A stretch of DNA of 64,000 nt from DATFTF01 sp963825175 (lineage in GTDB: Bacteria > Acidobacteriota > Thermoanaerobaculia > UBA5066 > Gp7-AA6). The DNA is taken from the NCBI GenBank assembly GCA_963825175.1, contig CAWGSA010000004.1, positions 1-64,000 on the forward strand, read 5' to 3'. The notes beneath the pieces were generated by a model. That model ran no database searches. It saw only the letters and a program-made list of their open reading frames with translations, and was not told the DNA's origin. Numbering within the stretch: position 1 is the stretch's first letter; each line of letters starts with the position of its first letter. Of this stretch, positions 43,665 to 52,269 are shown piece after piece. The translations under genes and the position numbers were made by a program.

Positions 43665-44390
43665 CTACCGGCTGGCCACCTTCTCCGGTTCGACGTTGCC
43701 CTTGGCCGTCCAGGCGATGGTGAAGCCGTTGCGCTTCTCGTAGGAAAACTTGGGAGAGCTGGTGGCGGTGTCGCCTCCGAACGAGTGCGTGCCGTAACCC
43801 AGCACGAAACCGTCGTTGGCGCTCGAGAACCAGTACTGGAGATTCTTGATCACGACCGGCGTCGCCTTGTCCGGCCGCAGCGTCGCGGACTTGTCGATCG
43901 AGATCTCGGCCAGCCCGCTGGCCAGCTTCGCGTGGGGCTTCATCGGATCGTTGTGCCATTCGATGGTGTCTTCGCGCGTGCCGAAGTGCTTCCACTTGAC
44001 GGGAAAGACGGTCCCCACCACCTTCAGGATGGCGTCGCGCTGTGGTTTGCTCGAGCTCTTGTCGAACGTGAGCAGCGCCCACTCCGTCTCCATCCCAGGG
44101 CCCGGATGATGATGCCACTCGCCGCCGAGGTCGAGCGAGATCCAGATCATCTGGTTGGACAGATCCACGTTGCCGTAGTGGCTGCCGGGCCGGAAACGGT
44201 ACACGTTGTTGGCCTGGCACATGTGCTCGTCGGCCGACGGGCCGAAATAGCAGGAACAGAACAGCGGACAGGAGCACGCCTCGATCGTATCGGCCGTCAC
44301 GCTGTAGGTCTTGGCGTGGTCGGCCGGGGCTGCCGCGACGAGCGCGATGGCCGCGGCGGCGAGCACCAGAATGGGTACGACTTTCCTCAT
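43665..44390 (-). CDS. exported DUF1326 protein
   Basis: A 241-residue protein with signal peptide (MRKVVPILVLAAAAIALVAA). The DUF1326 hallmark is IEACSCPLFCSCYFG, four Cys near residue 45. The rest is a beta-rich domain (NVDLSNQMIWISLDLGGEW; FTIAWTAKGNVEPEKV). Its role is unknown; the Cys cluster suggests metal binding or a redox role outside the cytoplasm. AAAGGAGGAG lies before the ATG at 44390. A terminator follows. Confidence 0.85.
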   Translation of the reverse strand: MRKVVPILVLAAAAIALVAAAPADHAKTYSVTADTIEACSCPLFCSCYFGPSADEHMCQANNVYRFRPGSHYGNVDLSNQMIWISLDLGGEWHHHPGPGMETEWALLTFDKSSSKPQRDAILKVVGTVFPVKWKHFGTREDTIEWHNDPMKPHAKLASGLAEISIDKSATLRPDKATPVVIKNLQYWFSSANDGFVLGYGTHSFGGDTATSSPKFSYEKRNGFTIAWTAKGNVEPEKVASR

Positions 44391-44520
44391 GGGAGCTCCT
44401 CCTTTCGGGCTCGATGGGTCACGGATGTCCGGAATCCTTCGGATAAGAGTATCGCAGCCTGGATGCTTTTCCCGCAATCGGCGGAAATGCTAGGCTTTCA
44501 ACGCCGATGAGGAGGACCGC

Positions 44521-44991
44521 ATGAAGGCATGGGTGTTTCGGCTCCTGCTTCTGGGCCTCGCTCCGGCCGCCCTGGCGGCGGGACCCGATCCGCGGGCGAA
44601 CAACTTTCGCGTGCTCGCCGACGGGGTCCAGATCGACGGCGTGGTCGGATTCCGGATCGATTTCACGCAGAACCCGGCCACCCGCGACGACCAGCGGCGG
44701 CTGGGCGTGGCCTACGCTCCCGACCAGCGCCGCCTGGTGCTGACCGTGACCCAGACGGGACTCAACCGCCTCCAGGACTGGCTGAACAGCGCGACCGACA
44801 CCGGGACTCCCGCGGTCAAGACCGTCGAGATCCAGGCTCTCGACAATCAGTCCAATCTCCTGGCGAAATGGCAGCTGACGGCCGTCACGCCGAGCACATT
44901 CTCCTCGGCCGTGGCCGGCAACATCAACGAAGTCGACGCCACCGTCGAATTCGCTTTCGATCGCCTGAAGCTCATCGAAGCCAAGAAGTAG
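44521..44991 (+). CDS. exported protein resembling a phage tail-tube fold
   Basis: A 156-residue protein with signal peptide (MKAWVFRLLLLGLAPAALA). The mature sequence order (FRVLADGVQIDGVVGFRIDF, RLVLTVTQTGLNRLQDWLNS, VEIQALDNQSNLLAKWQLTA, NEVDATVEFAFDRLKLIEA) matches the strand pattern of T4 gp19/Hcp-type tube proteins. Real tail-tube proteins have no signal peptide, and no other phage or secretion genes are near, so this is either a repurposed fold or chance similarity. AGGAGG lies 5-10 nt before the ATG. Confidence 0.5.
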   Translation: MKAWVFRLLLLGLAPAALAAGPDPRANNFRVLADGVQIDGVVGFRIDFTQNPATRDDQRRLGVAYAPDQRRLVLTVTQTGLNRLQDWLNSATDTGTPAVKTVEIQALDNQSNLLAKWQLTAVTPSTFSSAVAGNINEVDATVEFAFDRLKLIEAKK

Positions 44992-45054
44992 TGAGGGCGT
45001 GAGGCCTAAGGCGAAGACGCGTAGCCCCTAACTCGCCATTATCCAACTGTCGTG

Positions 45055-45766
45055 CCCTCGTTCGCGGCGCGCGTAGTCTCCTGAGCGGAAGCGAAGGAGG
45101 AGGCGCGCGCCGCGGGAGCGAGAGCGAGTGAGGGATCAGGTCCCCGGTCGAGGCCGCATCCGGCCGAGCCGGGGACCGGTGCGCCAACGGCGCAGATCCC
45201 GAGCAAGCGGGAGCGACGTGCCGGTGCGCCAACGGCGCAGATCCCGAGCAAGCGGAAGCGACGTGCCGGTGCGCGCACCCGCGCGCAGATCCCGAAGCGC
45301 AGCTCCGGCGACGGTTTGAAGTCCGACGGACGCGTCCGGATGATTCTCGACACGGCCACCCAAGTGCTCAAGCTCGCGGCGCGACCAAGTTTCGCGGACT
45401 GGATTCGCGAAACGACTCGCGCCGCGGGAGCAGGAGCGGAGCTCTCGGGATCAGGACCGCGGTCGAGCCCGCAGCCGGGCGAGCCGCAGACCGGTGCGCG
45501 CACCCGCGCGCAGATCCCGAAGCGCAGCTCCGGCGACGGTTTCGAAGTCCGACGGACGCGTCCGGATGATTCTCGACACGGCCACCCAAGTGCTCAAGCT
45601 CGCGGCGCGACCAAGTTTCGCGGACTGGATTCGCGAAACGACTCGCGCCGCGGGAGCAGGAGCGGAGCTCTCGGGATCAGGACCGCGGTCGAGCCCGCAG
45701 CCGGGCGAGCCGCAGACCGGTGCGCGCACCCGCGCGCAGATCCCGAAGCGCAGCTCCGGCGACGGT
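45055..45766 (-). repeat. structured repeat locus 2 (stop-codon-adjacent family)
   Basis: Read on the minus strand it starts directly at the stop of the PilZ gene (45767) and runs down to 45055. It has two nearly identical 226-bp units (45308-45760), then truncated units, then one full unit. Stems differ from locus 1 but stay paired: in the last unit hairpin 2 is GGTCCCCGG with CCGGGGACC; in the 226-bp units the 3' stem is CGCGGCGCGA with TCGCGCCGCG, holding an inner hairpin TTTCGCG/CGCGAAA. The orientation is that of the PilZ gene. Confidence 0.87.
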
Positions 45767-46099
45767 TTAGTGCCCCCGCTCCAGGTCCCGGATCGCTTCG
45801 AGGAAGCCGACGGGGGGGCGCTCGAAGCGGGCGCCGAACCCCGGCCGGCGCGCCGCACCGGTCCCGTCGGTGTGCACGACGCTGGCCCGGACGCGAAAGC
45901 TGCGCGGGTCGCCGGGCAGCGAGAGGATCAGATCGATGTACTCGCCGACCTCCGGAAGTCGGTCCGACGCCACGTACATGCCGCCGAGGTTGACCAGCTC
46001 GACGTAGGCGACCAGCTTCTCGTCGTGCCAGCTCACCACGGCGGGAGCGTCGATCGGGATTCGGGGAGAAGCTCTCTTTTCGGCCGGCTTGCTGGCCAT
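45767..46099 (-). CDS. PilZ domain protein
   Basis: A 110-residue PilZ domain. EKRASPRIPIDAPAVVSW holds the RxxxR-like motif and ELVNLGGMYVASDRL matches the D/NxSxxG region with Leu-Gly-Gly, so cyclic-di-GMP binding is possible but the second motif is not standard. A good extended -10 (TGCTATAAT, 46152-46144) lies 45 nt upstream and GAGGA before the ATG at 46099. The structured repeat locus 2 starts at its stop codon. Confidence 0.8.
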   Translation of the reverse strand: MASKPAEKRASPRIPIDAPAVVSWHDEKLVAYVELVNLGGMYVASDRLPEVGEYIDLILSLPGDPRSFRVRASVVHTDGTGAARRPGFGARFERPPVGFLEAIRDLERGH

Positions 46100-46143
46100 C
46101 TCGTGTCCTCTTTCGTTGTGGTCGCCGGCTGTGGGAGGACGCA

Positions 46144-46152
46144 ATTATAGCA
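46144..46152 (-). promoter_or_regulatory. extended -10 promoter of the PilZ gene
   Basis: TGCTATAAT on the minus strand, a perfect -10 with TG extension. Confidence 0.65.
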
Positions 46153-46163
46153 GAGTCAACCGA

Positions 46164-46859
46164 TTAGAGGCGGGGGCCGTCCCGAAAGGCCGGTAGCAGC
46201 GTTTTCTCGATCTTTCGAAAGAGCCGTGCCGTCGCTTCGACGTCCCTGCGGCAGTAGAGGGCGATCTCCTTCAACCTCCCGGCGCGGTAATACGGGCCCA
46301 CGGAATAGCCGTCGATGCCCTGTTCCTTGGGGCTCTCGACGCCGAACGCCTTGCAGGTGAAATCAAGGTTCCACTTGCGCGTGGCCCCGAAAAAGCTGAT
46401 CACGTCGAGCAGGTCGAGGTGCGGCCTGACGGCGTAACGGTAGCCGGCCAGGTTCTTGACCACCGGAATGCCGTGAACGGCGCTGCGCAGCATCAGGAAG
46501 GGACCGTCGAAGCAGCGCCCGTTGAAAGTGACGAAATGGCGGAATCGGGCGATCGCTTTCCAGAACTCGGCCAGGAAGACCGGCTCGGTATCCCCGATGA
46601 ACGTGAACAATCCATCGGGGGACTCCTCTTCGGCTCGCCCGTCGGTCTTTTCGTACCACACCCGGCCGCGGCCGGTATCGGGGTTGACCATGGCCAGGAC
46701 GACGATCCGGCCGGTGAAGGGCCAGAGAGACAGCATCTCCGGTAGCTTCTGCCGCTCCTCGTCGGTGCGCGCGTTTTTCTGAAGGTACGTGCGCTGGGCG
46801 TCGTCGAGCGATTCCCAATCGACGCCGACCGTCTCGATGTCGAAGACGACGCTGGCCAT
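46164..46859 (-). CDS. 3'-5' exonuclease, PolB-exonuclease-like
   Basis: A 231-residue DEDD-type nuclease of the predicted 3'-5' exonuclease PolB-like family. Exo I is VVFDIETVGVDW (Asp, Glu), Exo II is VTFNGRCFDGPFLMLRS (Asp), and Exo III is ALYCRRDVEATARLF (Tyr, Asp). It is a stand-alone exonuclease; the DNA or RNA substrate is not known. TAACAT lies 9 nt before the ATG at 46859, so the leader would be very short. Confidence 0.87.
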   Translation of the reverse strand: MASVVFDIETVGVDWESLDDAQRTYLQKNARTDEERQKLPEMLSLWPFTGRIVVLAMVNPDTGRGRVWYEKTDGRAEEESPDGLFTFIGDTEPVFLAEFWKAIARFRHFVTFNGRCFDGPFLMLRSAVHGIPVVKNLAGYRYAVRPHLDLLDVISFFGATRKWNLDFTCKAFGVESPKEQGIDGYSVGPYYRAGRLKEIALYCRRDVEATARLFRKIEKTLLPAFRDGPRL

Positions 46860-46928
46860 GCTGGGCGGATGTTATCCTCGCCGCGGTCGCGTCTCTCGGA
46901 CGCTCCCGGTTCAACTGACGAAAGACTG

Positions 46929-48515
46929 ATGAGACGACACGTTCTTCTGGCCGTCGCCCTTGCGGCCGCTTCCGTCGCTTCTTGCGCGCGCAAGCCGGCC
47001 GCGGCCCCGGCGCGCGACACGCTCTACCGGCATCTGGACGGAGATCCCGCGACGCTCGATCCGACCACGACCGCCGAGGAGTTCGGACTGCGCGTCGAGG
47101 AGCTGATCTTCCGCCCGCTGGTGGGCATCGACCGGGCGCGGCGCGTCGTTCCGGCCCTGGCGACGTCCTGGGCCGTCTCTTCCGACGGCCTGGTCTACGA
47201 CTTTCGGCTCGACCCGGAGGCGCACTGGGAAGATGGATCGCCGGTCACTTCCGCCGACGTCGCCTTCACCATCGAGCGGGTGCGGGACCCCAAGGTGCCC
47301 GCGGTCAACTGGCGGTGGGGCTTCGAGGACGTCGTCAAAGTCGAGACGCCCGACGCGCAGACGGTCATCGTCCGCTTCCAGCGACCGTACGCCGAGCGGC
47401 TTCTGGCGTTCAACATGCCGATCGTCTCGGCCGCGGCCTTCGGGAAGGGAGCCGACGCCATGGGCCGGCATCCGGTGGGCTCGGGACCGTACCGGCTCGA
47501 GACGTGGGACGCGAATCAGAAGATCACGCTGGTTCGCCGCGCCGACGCCTCGCCGGCGTCGTACGGGTTCGCCCGGGTCGTCTTTCGGATGATTCCCGAC
47601 AACGCCACGCGGTTTCGCGCCGGCTCCCAGGGCCAGCTCGACGAGTTTCGCGTCACCCGGGACCAGAGGGCCACGGCCGAACGATCGGCCGACTTCCTGG
47701 CCCACAACCGCCTGATCAAGGTCCCGCAGTTCCTGACCGTGATGGTCGTCTACAACTGCCGCACCACGATCCTCTCTGACCCGCGCGTCCGCCGCGCGCT
47801 CGCGCTCTCGTGGCCGCGGGAAACGACGGCTCTGCGGCTCTATCCACCCGACGGGGCCAGCCTGATTTCCGGTCCCTATCCGGCCGGGGCCAGGGAGAAC
47901 GCTCCGGACGTGCCGGCGCCGCGTCAGGATCTGGCCGCCGCCGGGCGCCTGCTCGACGAAGCCGGATGGAAGGCGGAGCCGGATGGTTCGAGGCGCCGCG
48001 GTGGAAAGAAGGCATCGATCGACTTCCTCTATCCCGCCGGCCTGCCTGTCTACGCCCCGATCGCCGAGATCCTGAAGGAGGCTTATGCAAAGGTCGGCGT
48101 GGAGCTGACGCTGCGGCCGTTCGATTGGGCCACGTACTCCCAGCGATTCGCGGCGGGGGAGTTCGACGTCGCGCCCACGGCCAACACCTTCCTGCCCCCC
48201 AACCTCGACCAGTATCCCTTCTTCCACTCCAGCCAGACTCCGCCCAGCGGCCAGAATGTCGGTTTCTACCGCAGCGTCGAAGCGGACAAAGCCATCGAGG
48301 CCGCGCGGCGGGAGATGAACGACGACCGGCGCCTGGAGCTGTACCGGCAGGTGCACCGGATCCTCGCGGCCGATGCGCCCGCGGATTTTCTGTGGACCGC
48401 GGATCAGAACTGGGGTATTTCCAGGAGCCTGGCGGGCGTCGAGATCTCGCCGCTGGGGCTGTTCCATTTCCTGCCCGGTCCGCTGGCGTGGAAGCCGGTC
48501 GCGCCCCCTCGGTAG
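46929..48515 (+). CDS. ABC transporter substrate-binding lipoprotein (family 5)
   Basis: A 528-residue peptide/oligosaccharide/nickel-type SBP_bac_5 protein. Lipobox ASVASC at residues 15-20; DPATLDPTTTAEEF, VPALATSWAVSSDGLVYDF and SADVAFTIERVRDP are family motifs. It would bind peptides or similar solutes in the periplasm. No permease or ATPase genes lie next to it in this window. The next gene, a CoA transferase, starts 8 nt after its stop. Confidence 0.88.
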   Translation: MRRHVLLAVALAAASVASCARKPAAAPARDTLYRHLDGDPATLDPTTTAEEFGLRVEELIFRPLVGIDRARRVVPALATSWAVSSDGLVYDFRLDPEAHWEDGSPVTSADVAFTIERVRDPKVPAVNWRWGFEDVVKVETPDAQTVIVRFQRPYAERLLAFNMPIVSAAAFGKGADAMGRHPVGSGPYRLETWDANQKITLVRRADASPASYGFARVVFRMIPDNATRFRAGSQGQLDEFRVTRDQRATAERSADFLAHNRLIKVPQFLTVMVVYNCRTTILSDPRVRRALALSWPRETTALRLYPPDGASLISGPYPAGARENAPDVPAPRQDLAAAGRLLDEAGWKAEPDGSRRRGGKKASIDFLYPAGLPVYAPIAEILKEAYAKVGVELTLRPFDWATYSQRFAAGEFDVAPTANTFLPPNLDQYPFFHSSQTPPSGQNVGFYRSVEADKAIEAARREMNDDRRLELYRQVHRILAADAPADFLWTADQNWGISRSLAGVEISPLGLFHFLPGPLAWKPVAPPR

Positions 48516-48523
48516 GCGAGGCC

Positions 48524-49687
48524 ATGGCGGCTCCGCTCGACCGAATCCTCGTCGTCGATCTCTCGCGCGTGCTGGCAGGGCCCTTCTGCACGATGCTCCT
48601 GGCGGACCTGGGAGCGAGGGTGATCAAGGTGGAGCTGCCGGGCGAGGGGGACGTGACCCGCGGCTGGGGTCCGCCGTCAGACCCCCACAGCGGTCTCTCC
48701 GCGTACTTTCTCTCGGTCAACCGGAACAAGGAGTCGATCGCGCTCGATCTCGCCGCCCCCGAGGGGCGCGAGGCCGTGCGGATCCTGGCCCGGCGCGGCG
48801 ACGTGCTGGTGGAGAACTTCGCGCCGGGCGCGCTGTCCCGGTTCGGGATCTCGCTCGACGCTCTGCGCGGTGAAAATCCGCGCCTGGTGACCGCCTCCAT
48901 CACCGGGTTCGGCCGGAGAGGGCCGGACGCCCAATCGCCGGGGTTCGATCTCCTGGCGCAGGCGGGAGCCGGTCTGATGGCGATCACCGGCGCTCCCGAC
49001 GGCGAGCCGATGAAGGCGGGCGTCGCGGTCTCGGACCTCTTCGCCGGCTGCTACGCCGCGGTCGGGATCGTGGCGGCCCTGCTCGGGCGGGAACGCACGG
49101 GACGGGGGGCGCACGTGGAGACGGATCTCTTCTCGGCCACCGCCGCCTCCCTGATCAACGTGGCCCAGTCGTCCCTCTTGACGGGCCGGGAGGCGCAGCG
49201 CCACGGCAACGCCCATCCCCAGATCGTTCCCTACCGATCCTTTCCCGCGGCCGACGGCGACTTCGTGCTGGCCTGCGGAACGGATCGCCAGTTCGCGCGC
49301 CTGGCCGAGATGGTGGGCCGCCCGGAGTGGAAGGACGATCCCCGGTATCGGACCAATGAGCAACGGGTGGCCCACCGCGCCGAGCTGGAGCCGGAGCTCG
49401 CGGCCGTCTTTGCCCGAGCGGCATGCGGAGAGTGGCTCAAGCGCCTGGCCGCGGCTGGAATCCCGGCCGGTCCGGTGCGCGGGCCCCTGGAGGCGCTGCG
49501 GAGCGAGACCGCGCGGGCCCTCGATCTCGTCCGGGACTGCGGCGGCGTCTCGTTTGTCGCCTCGCCCGTGCGGATCGGCGGGCATTCGCCCGATCTGCGC
49601 TTCCCGCCGGCTGTGGACGCCGACGGAGACAAGCTGCGGCGGGAGTTCGAGTTGCCGACGGGCGCTCCGCGCCCGCGTGAGGCGTGA
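48524..49687 (+). CDS. CaiB/BaiF family (class III) CoA transferase
   Basis: A 387-residue class III CoA transferase. ILVVDLSRVLAGPFCTMLLADLGARVIKVE is the family opening (residues 7-37), followed by FLSVNRNKESIALDL and DVLVENFAPGALSRFG; the catalytic Asp is expected in GFDLLAQAGAGLMA. It moves CoA between carboxylic acids. Substrates are not evident. It follows the SBP gene by 8 nt, so the two may be co-transcribed. The C-terminal REA and stop are encoded by the GTGAGGC tandem array. Confidence 0.9.
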   Translation: MAAPLDRILVVDLSRVLAGPFCTMLLADLGARVIKVELPGEGDVTRGWGPPSDPHSGLSAYFLSVNRNKESIALDLAAPEGREAVRILARRGDVLVENFAPGALSRFGISLDALRGENPRLVTASITGFGRRGPDAQSPGFDLLAQAGAGLMAITGAPDGEPMKAGVAVSDLFAGCYAAVGIVAALLGRERTGRGAHVETDLFSATAASLINVAQSSLLTGREAQRHGNAHPQIVPYRSFPAADGDFVLACGTDRQFARLAEMVGRPEWKDDPRYRTNEQRVAHRAELEPELAAVFARAACGEWLKRLAAAGIPAGPVRGPLEALRSETARALDLVRDCGGVSFVASPVRIGGHSPDLRFPPAVDADGDKLRREFELPTGAPRPREA

Positions 49688-49768
49688 GGCGAGAGGCGGA
49701 AGGCGTGGGGAAGGGCCGTCGAGCCCGTAGCCCGCGCTAGACTCTCTTTCGCCTAACGCCTAACGCCC
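49675..49768. repeat. inverted pair of 7-nt tandem arrays
   Basis: GTGAGGC-type array at 49675-49709 and the inverse CGCCTAA array at 49750-49768, between codirectional genes. It contains the stop codon of the CoA transferase (49685-49687) and reaches the start of the next gene. Confidence 0.85.
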
Positions 49769-49769
49769 C

Positions 49770-50333
49770 ATGAAAGTCGCCTTCATCGGAACCCACGGCG
49801 TCGGCAAGACGACGCTCTGCTTCGAGCTGGCGGCCCTGCTCAAGAAGCGCGACAAGGTCGTGGAGATGGTCCGGGAAGTCGCTCGCTTCTGTCCGCTGCC
49901 GATCAACCGGGAGACGACCGTCTCCGCGCAGTCCTGGATTCTGCACACCGAGATCGCCGAGGAGCTGGCGGCGGAACACAAGGCAGATATTGTGATCTGC
50001 GATCGCAGCGTGCTGGACAACTATTGCTACCTTCTCCAGACGGGCAAGCATCCGATGCTGGAGCCTCTGGTCCGTTGGTGGACCGGCTCGTACCAGCTCC
50101 TGATCAAGGTCCCCATCGTCGGATCGCTGCAGTTCGACGGTCTGCGGGACGTCGATGCCGGATTCCAGAGGGCGGTCGACGAGACGATCGACCGCGTTCT
50201 CTCGGAGTGGGGCGTGAGCGCCGTGCGCCTGGACGCCGAGCGGCGCGCGTTCTGGGCCGGCGACGCGCTGGAGGCGATCCTGCCGATCCTGGGGCCGGTG
50301 CAGCAGCCGCTCTTCGGAGGCAGTGACGAGTGA
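49770..50333 (+). CDS. AAA/NadR-thymidylate-kinase-like P-loop NTPase
   Basis: A 187-residue P-loop protein. Walker A is FIGTHGVGKTTLCFEL at residues 4-19, with a Walker-B-like DIVICDRSVLDNYCYLL near residue 70-88. The fold resembles nucleoside-kinase-type NTPases (AAA_28). A kinase acting on a nucleoside or small metabolite is likely but not proven. Its stop lies in a GTGACGAGTGAAGA array, which codes the last residues (SDE). Confidence 0.8.
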   Translation: MKVAFIGTHGVGKTTLCFELAALLKKRDKVVEMVREVARFCPLPINRETTVSAQSWILHTEIAEELAAEHKADIVICDRSVLDNYCYLLQTGKHPMLEPLVRWWTGSYQLLIKVPIVGSLQFDGLRDVDAGFQRAVDETIDRVLSEWGVSAVRLDAERRAFWAGDALEAILPILGPVQQPLFGGSDE

Positions 50334-50431
50334 AGAGTGTCGTGTGGCGAGTGAAGAGTGACGAGCGTGGCCGCCGGTCCGCGCCTCCTCTGGTCGCTCG
50401 TCACTTGTCACTTGTCACTTGTCACTTCTTC
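50322..50431. repeat. inverted pair of 7-nt tandem arrays
   Basis: GTGACGA/GTGAAGA-type array at 50322-50366 and TCACTTG repeated at 50394-50431. The second read on the other strand is GTGACAA, so the arms can pair. Convergent gap; the array supplies the NTPase stop and abuts the stop of the EamA gene. Confidence 0.88.
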
Positions 50432-51286
50432 TCAATCGGGCGGCGCGACTTTCTCCTCAGCGGGCGTGGAAAGGGTGCGCCATCCGATGGCGCCGAGGAC
50501 GACCGCGCCGCCCAGGATCGCCGGTGCGCCGGGCGCCTCTCCCAGCAGGAGAAAGACCCAGACCGGATTGAGGACCGGCTCGGCCATCCCGATCAAGGAA
50601 GCCTGCGTCGCCGGCACGAGCTCCAGGCCTCGCACGAAGAGGACGTAGGACACGCCGATCTGGACCACGCCGAGGAACGCGAGGATCGCGGCGGAACGCG
50701 GGGTCAGAGCCAGATCGCGCGCCACGAACGGGAGCAGAGCGGCCGCGGCCAGGACGTTTCCGTAGGTCACCGCCGCTTCCGCGCCGCCGTGCCGCTCCCG
50801 ACGCAGCGAGAGGACCAGTCCGGCGAAGAAGACGCCCGACAGCAGCGCGATCCAATCCCCCGCGCCCCCGGCGTGCAGTTTTCCCACGAAGAAGAGGGCC
50901 ATCCCGGCGAACGCCACGACCACCGCCACCGCGTCCCGCGCGTGAAACGGCTCTCCCACCACCAGCGGCGAAAAGAGCAGGACCCACACGACGCCGCTGT
51001 ACTGGAGAAAGATGGCGTTGGCGGCGGTCGTCCACTTGGTCGCGATCACGAACGTCGTCAGGCATGCGGCGTAGCTGATCAGGCCGGCGGCGAAGGCCGG
51101 AGTCAGGCGTCGCGGACGGGGTCGAAGAATGACCAGGAGAGCGACCGCGGCGAAGGCCGAGCGGTAGAAGGCGACCTTCAGCGCCGATTCGGCCACCGCC
51201 TTGATGGCCACGCCTCCGGTCGACCAGATCAAGGCGGCGCCCAGGACGAGGAGCACGCCTCGCCGATGGCCGCCGGCCGCGATCAC
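50432..51286 (-). CDS. EamA/DMT family transporter
   Basis: A 284-residue inner-membrane protein with about ten membrane segments arranged as two EamA halves. LVLGAALIWSTGGVAIKAV opens the first half, YSGVVWVLLFSPLVVGEP ends it, and LVPATQASLIGMAEPVLNPVWVFLLLGE is the typical end of the second. It exports or imports small metabolites; the substrate is unknown. Its start overlaps the stop of the P1 peptidase gene by 4 bp (51283-51286). Confidence 0.88.
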   Translation of the reverse strand: MIAAGGHRRGVLLVLGAALIWSTGGVAIKAVAESALKVAFYRSAFAAVALLVILRPRPRRLTPAFAAGLISYAACLTTFVIATKWTTAANAIFLQYSGVVWVLLFSPLVVGEPFHARDAVAVVVAFAGMALFFVGKLHAGGAGDWIALLSGVFFAGLVLSLRRERHGGAEAAVTYGNVLAAAALLPFVARDLALTPRSAAILAFLGVVQIGVSYVLFVRGLELVPATQASLIGMAEPVLNPVWVFLLLGEAPGAPAILGGAVVLGAIGWRTLSTPAEEKVAPPD

Positions 51287-52200
51287 GCCGACACCGCGGC
51301 GACGATGGCGCGGGCCACGGCCTCGGCGGCCGCGGCGCCCACGCGCAGGCGCGTCAGGAGGGGCGGCGCGGAGGCTCCCGCCGGCGCCAGCGCGAAGACG
51401 GTGTCCCCGTCCACCACCGAGTGAGCGGGGCGGACGGCGCGGGCCAGGCCGTCATGGGCCTCGATCGCCACCCTCTTCAAGGACGCGCTGTCGAAGGCGA
51501 CGGACGTAGCGACGCAAACGAGAGTCGTGCTCGAACCGGCCAGGGGGCTGTCGGCGAGCGGCTCGGTCAGCAGCGCTCGGGACTCGCCGAGAAACGAGCC
51601 ATCGCGGGACGCTCCGGCCAGGATGCGCCCGTCGCCGGGATCGACGACGTCTCCGAAGGCGTTGACGGCGGCCAGCGCGCAGACCCGCTCCCCGCCGGGC
51701 AGAGCGGTCGCCGCGGCGCCTACTCCTCCCCGCTCCGCGTGGGCCACGCCGAGGAGCTTGCCCACCGTCGCTCCGGCACCGGCGCCGACTGCGCCTGTCG
51801 GGATCTCGCCTTCCACCGCGGCGTCGCAGGCGGCCCGACCCATGGCCGCGTCGGGGTGCGCCTGCGGGTCTCCCACCGCGAGATCGAAGAGAACCGCGGC
51901 CGCGACGATGGGAACCCGCGCCGGGCCGATCGCGAAACCCACGCCGCGCTCGGCCAGCCAGGCCGCGACGCCGTCGGCGGCGGCCAGGCCGAAGGCGCTT
52001 CCTCCGGTGAGGACGAGGGCATGGATCTCCGAGACCAGGTTGCCCGGTGTGAAGACGCCCGTCTCGCGCGTTCCGGGAGCGCCGCCGCGCACGTCGACGG
52101 AGGCGATCGTACCAGCGGGAGGAAGAACGACGGTGCATCCGGTGCGGCGGATCGAATCGGTGGCGTGGCCGATGCGGTAGCCGGCGGGGAAGGAAGGCAT
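51283..52200 (-). CDS. P1 family (DmpA-like) aminopeptidase
   Basis: A 305-residue Ntn-type self-processing peptidase of the DmpA/BapA family. Motifs: GYRIGHATDSIRRTGCTVVL, GGSAFGLAAADGVAAWL, IPTGAVGAGAGATVGKLLG and the processing site region LAGSSTTLVCVATSVAF, where Ser or Thr would become the N-terminal nucleophile. Family members remove N-terminal D- or beta-amino acids. Coupled to the EamA gene, which could carry the product. TAGAAT lies 7 nt before the ATG at 52200, suggesting a leaderless mRNA. Confidence 0.88.
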   Translation of the reverse strand: MPSFPAGYRIGHATDSIRRTGCTVVLPPAGTIASVDVRGGAPGTRETGVFTPGNLVSEIHALVLTGGSAFGLAAADGVAAWLAERGVGFAIGPARVPIVAAAVLFDLAVGDPQAHPDAAMGRAACDAAVEGEIPTGAVGAGAGATVGKLLGVAHAERGGVGAAATALPGGERVCALAAVNAFGDVVDPGDGRILAGASRDGSFLGESRALLTEPLADSPLAGSSTTLVCVATSVAFDSASLKRVAIEAHDGLARAVRPAHSVVDGDTVFALAPAGASAPPLLTRLRVGAAAAEAVARAIVAAVSA

Positions 52201-52207
52201 GGCGGCT

Positions 52208-52213
52208 ATTCTA
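52208..52213 (-). promoter_or_regulatory. -10 box, leaderless start
   Basis: TAGAAT on the minus strand, 7 nt before the ATG at 52200. Confidence 0.55.
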
Positions 52214-52269
52214 GTGATCGGCCGAGCGCCAGCCAGCTTCCGTGCGGCCGAGCTCGAGACGCGGGATCG

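Noticed and set aside
44521..44991. Prophage or type VI secretion locus
   Set aside because: Only a single tube-like protein with a signal peptide is present; no capsid, sheath, baseplate or lysis genes are near.
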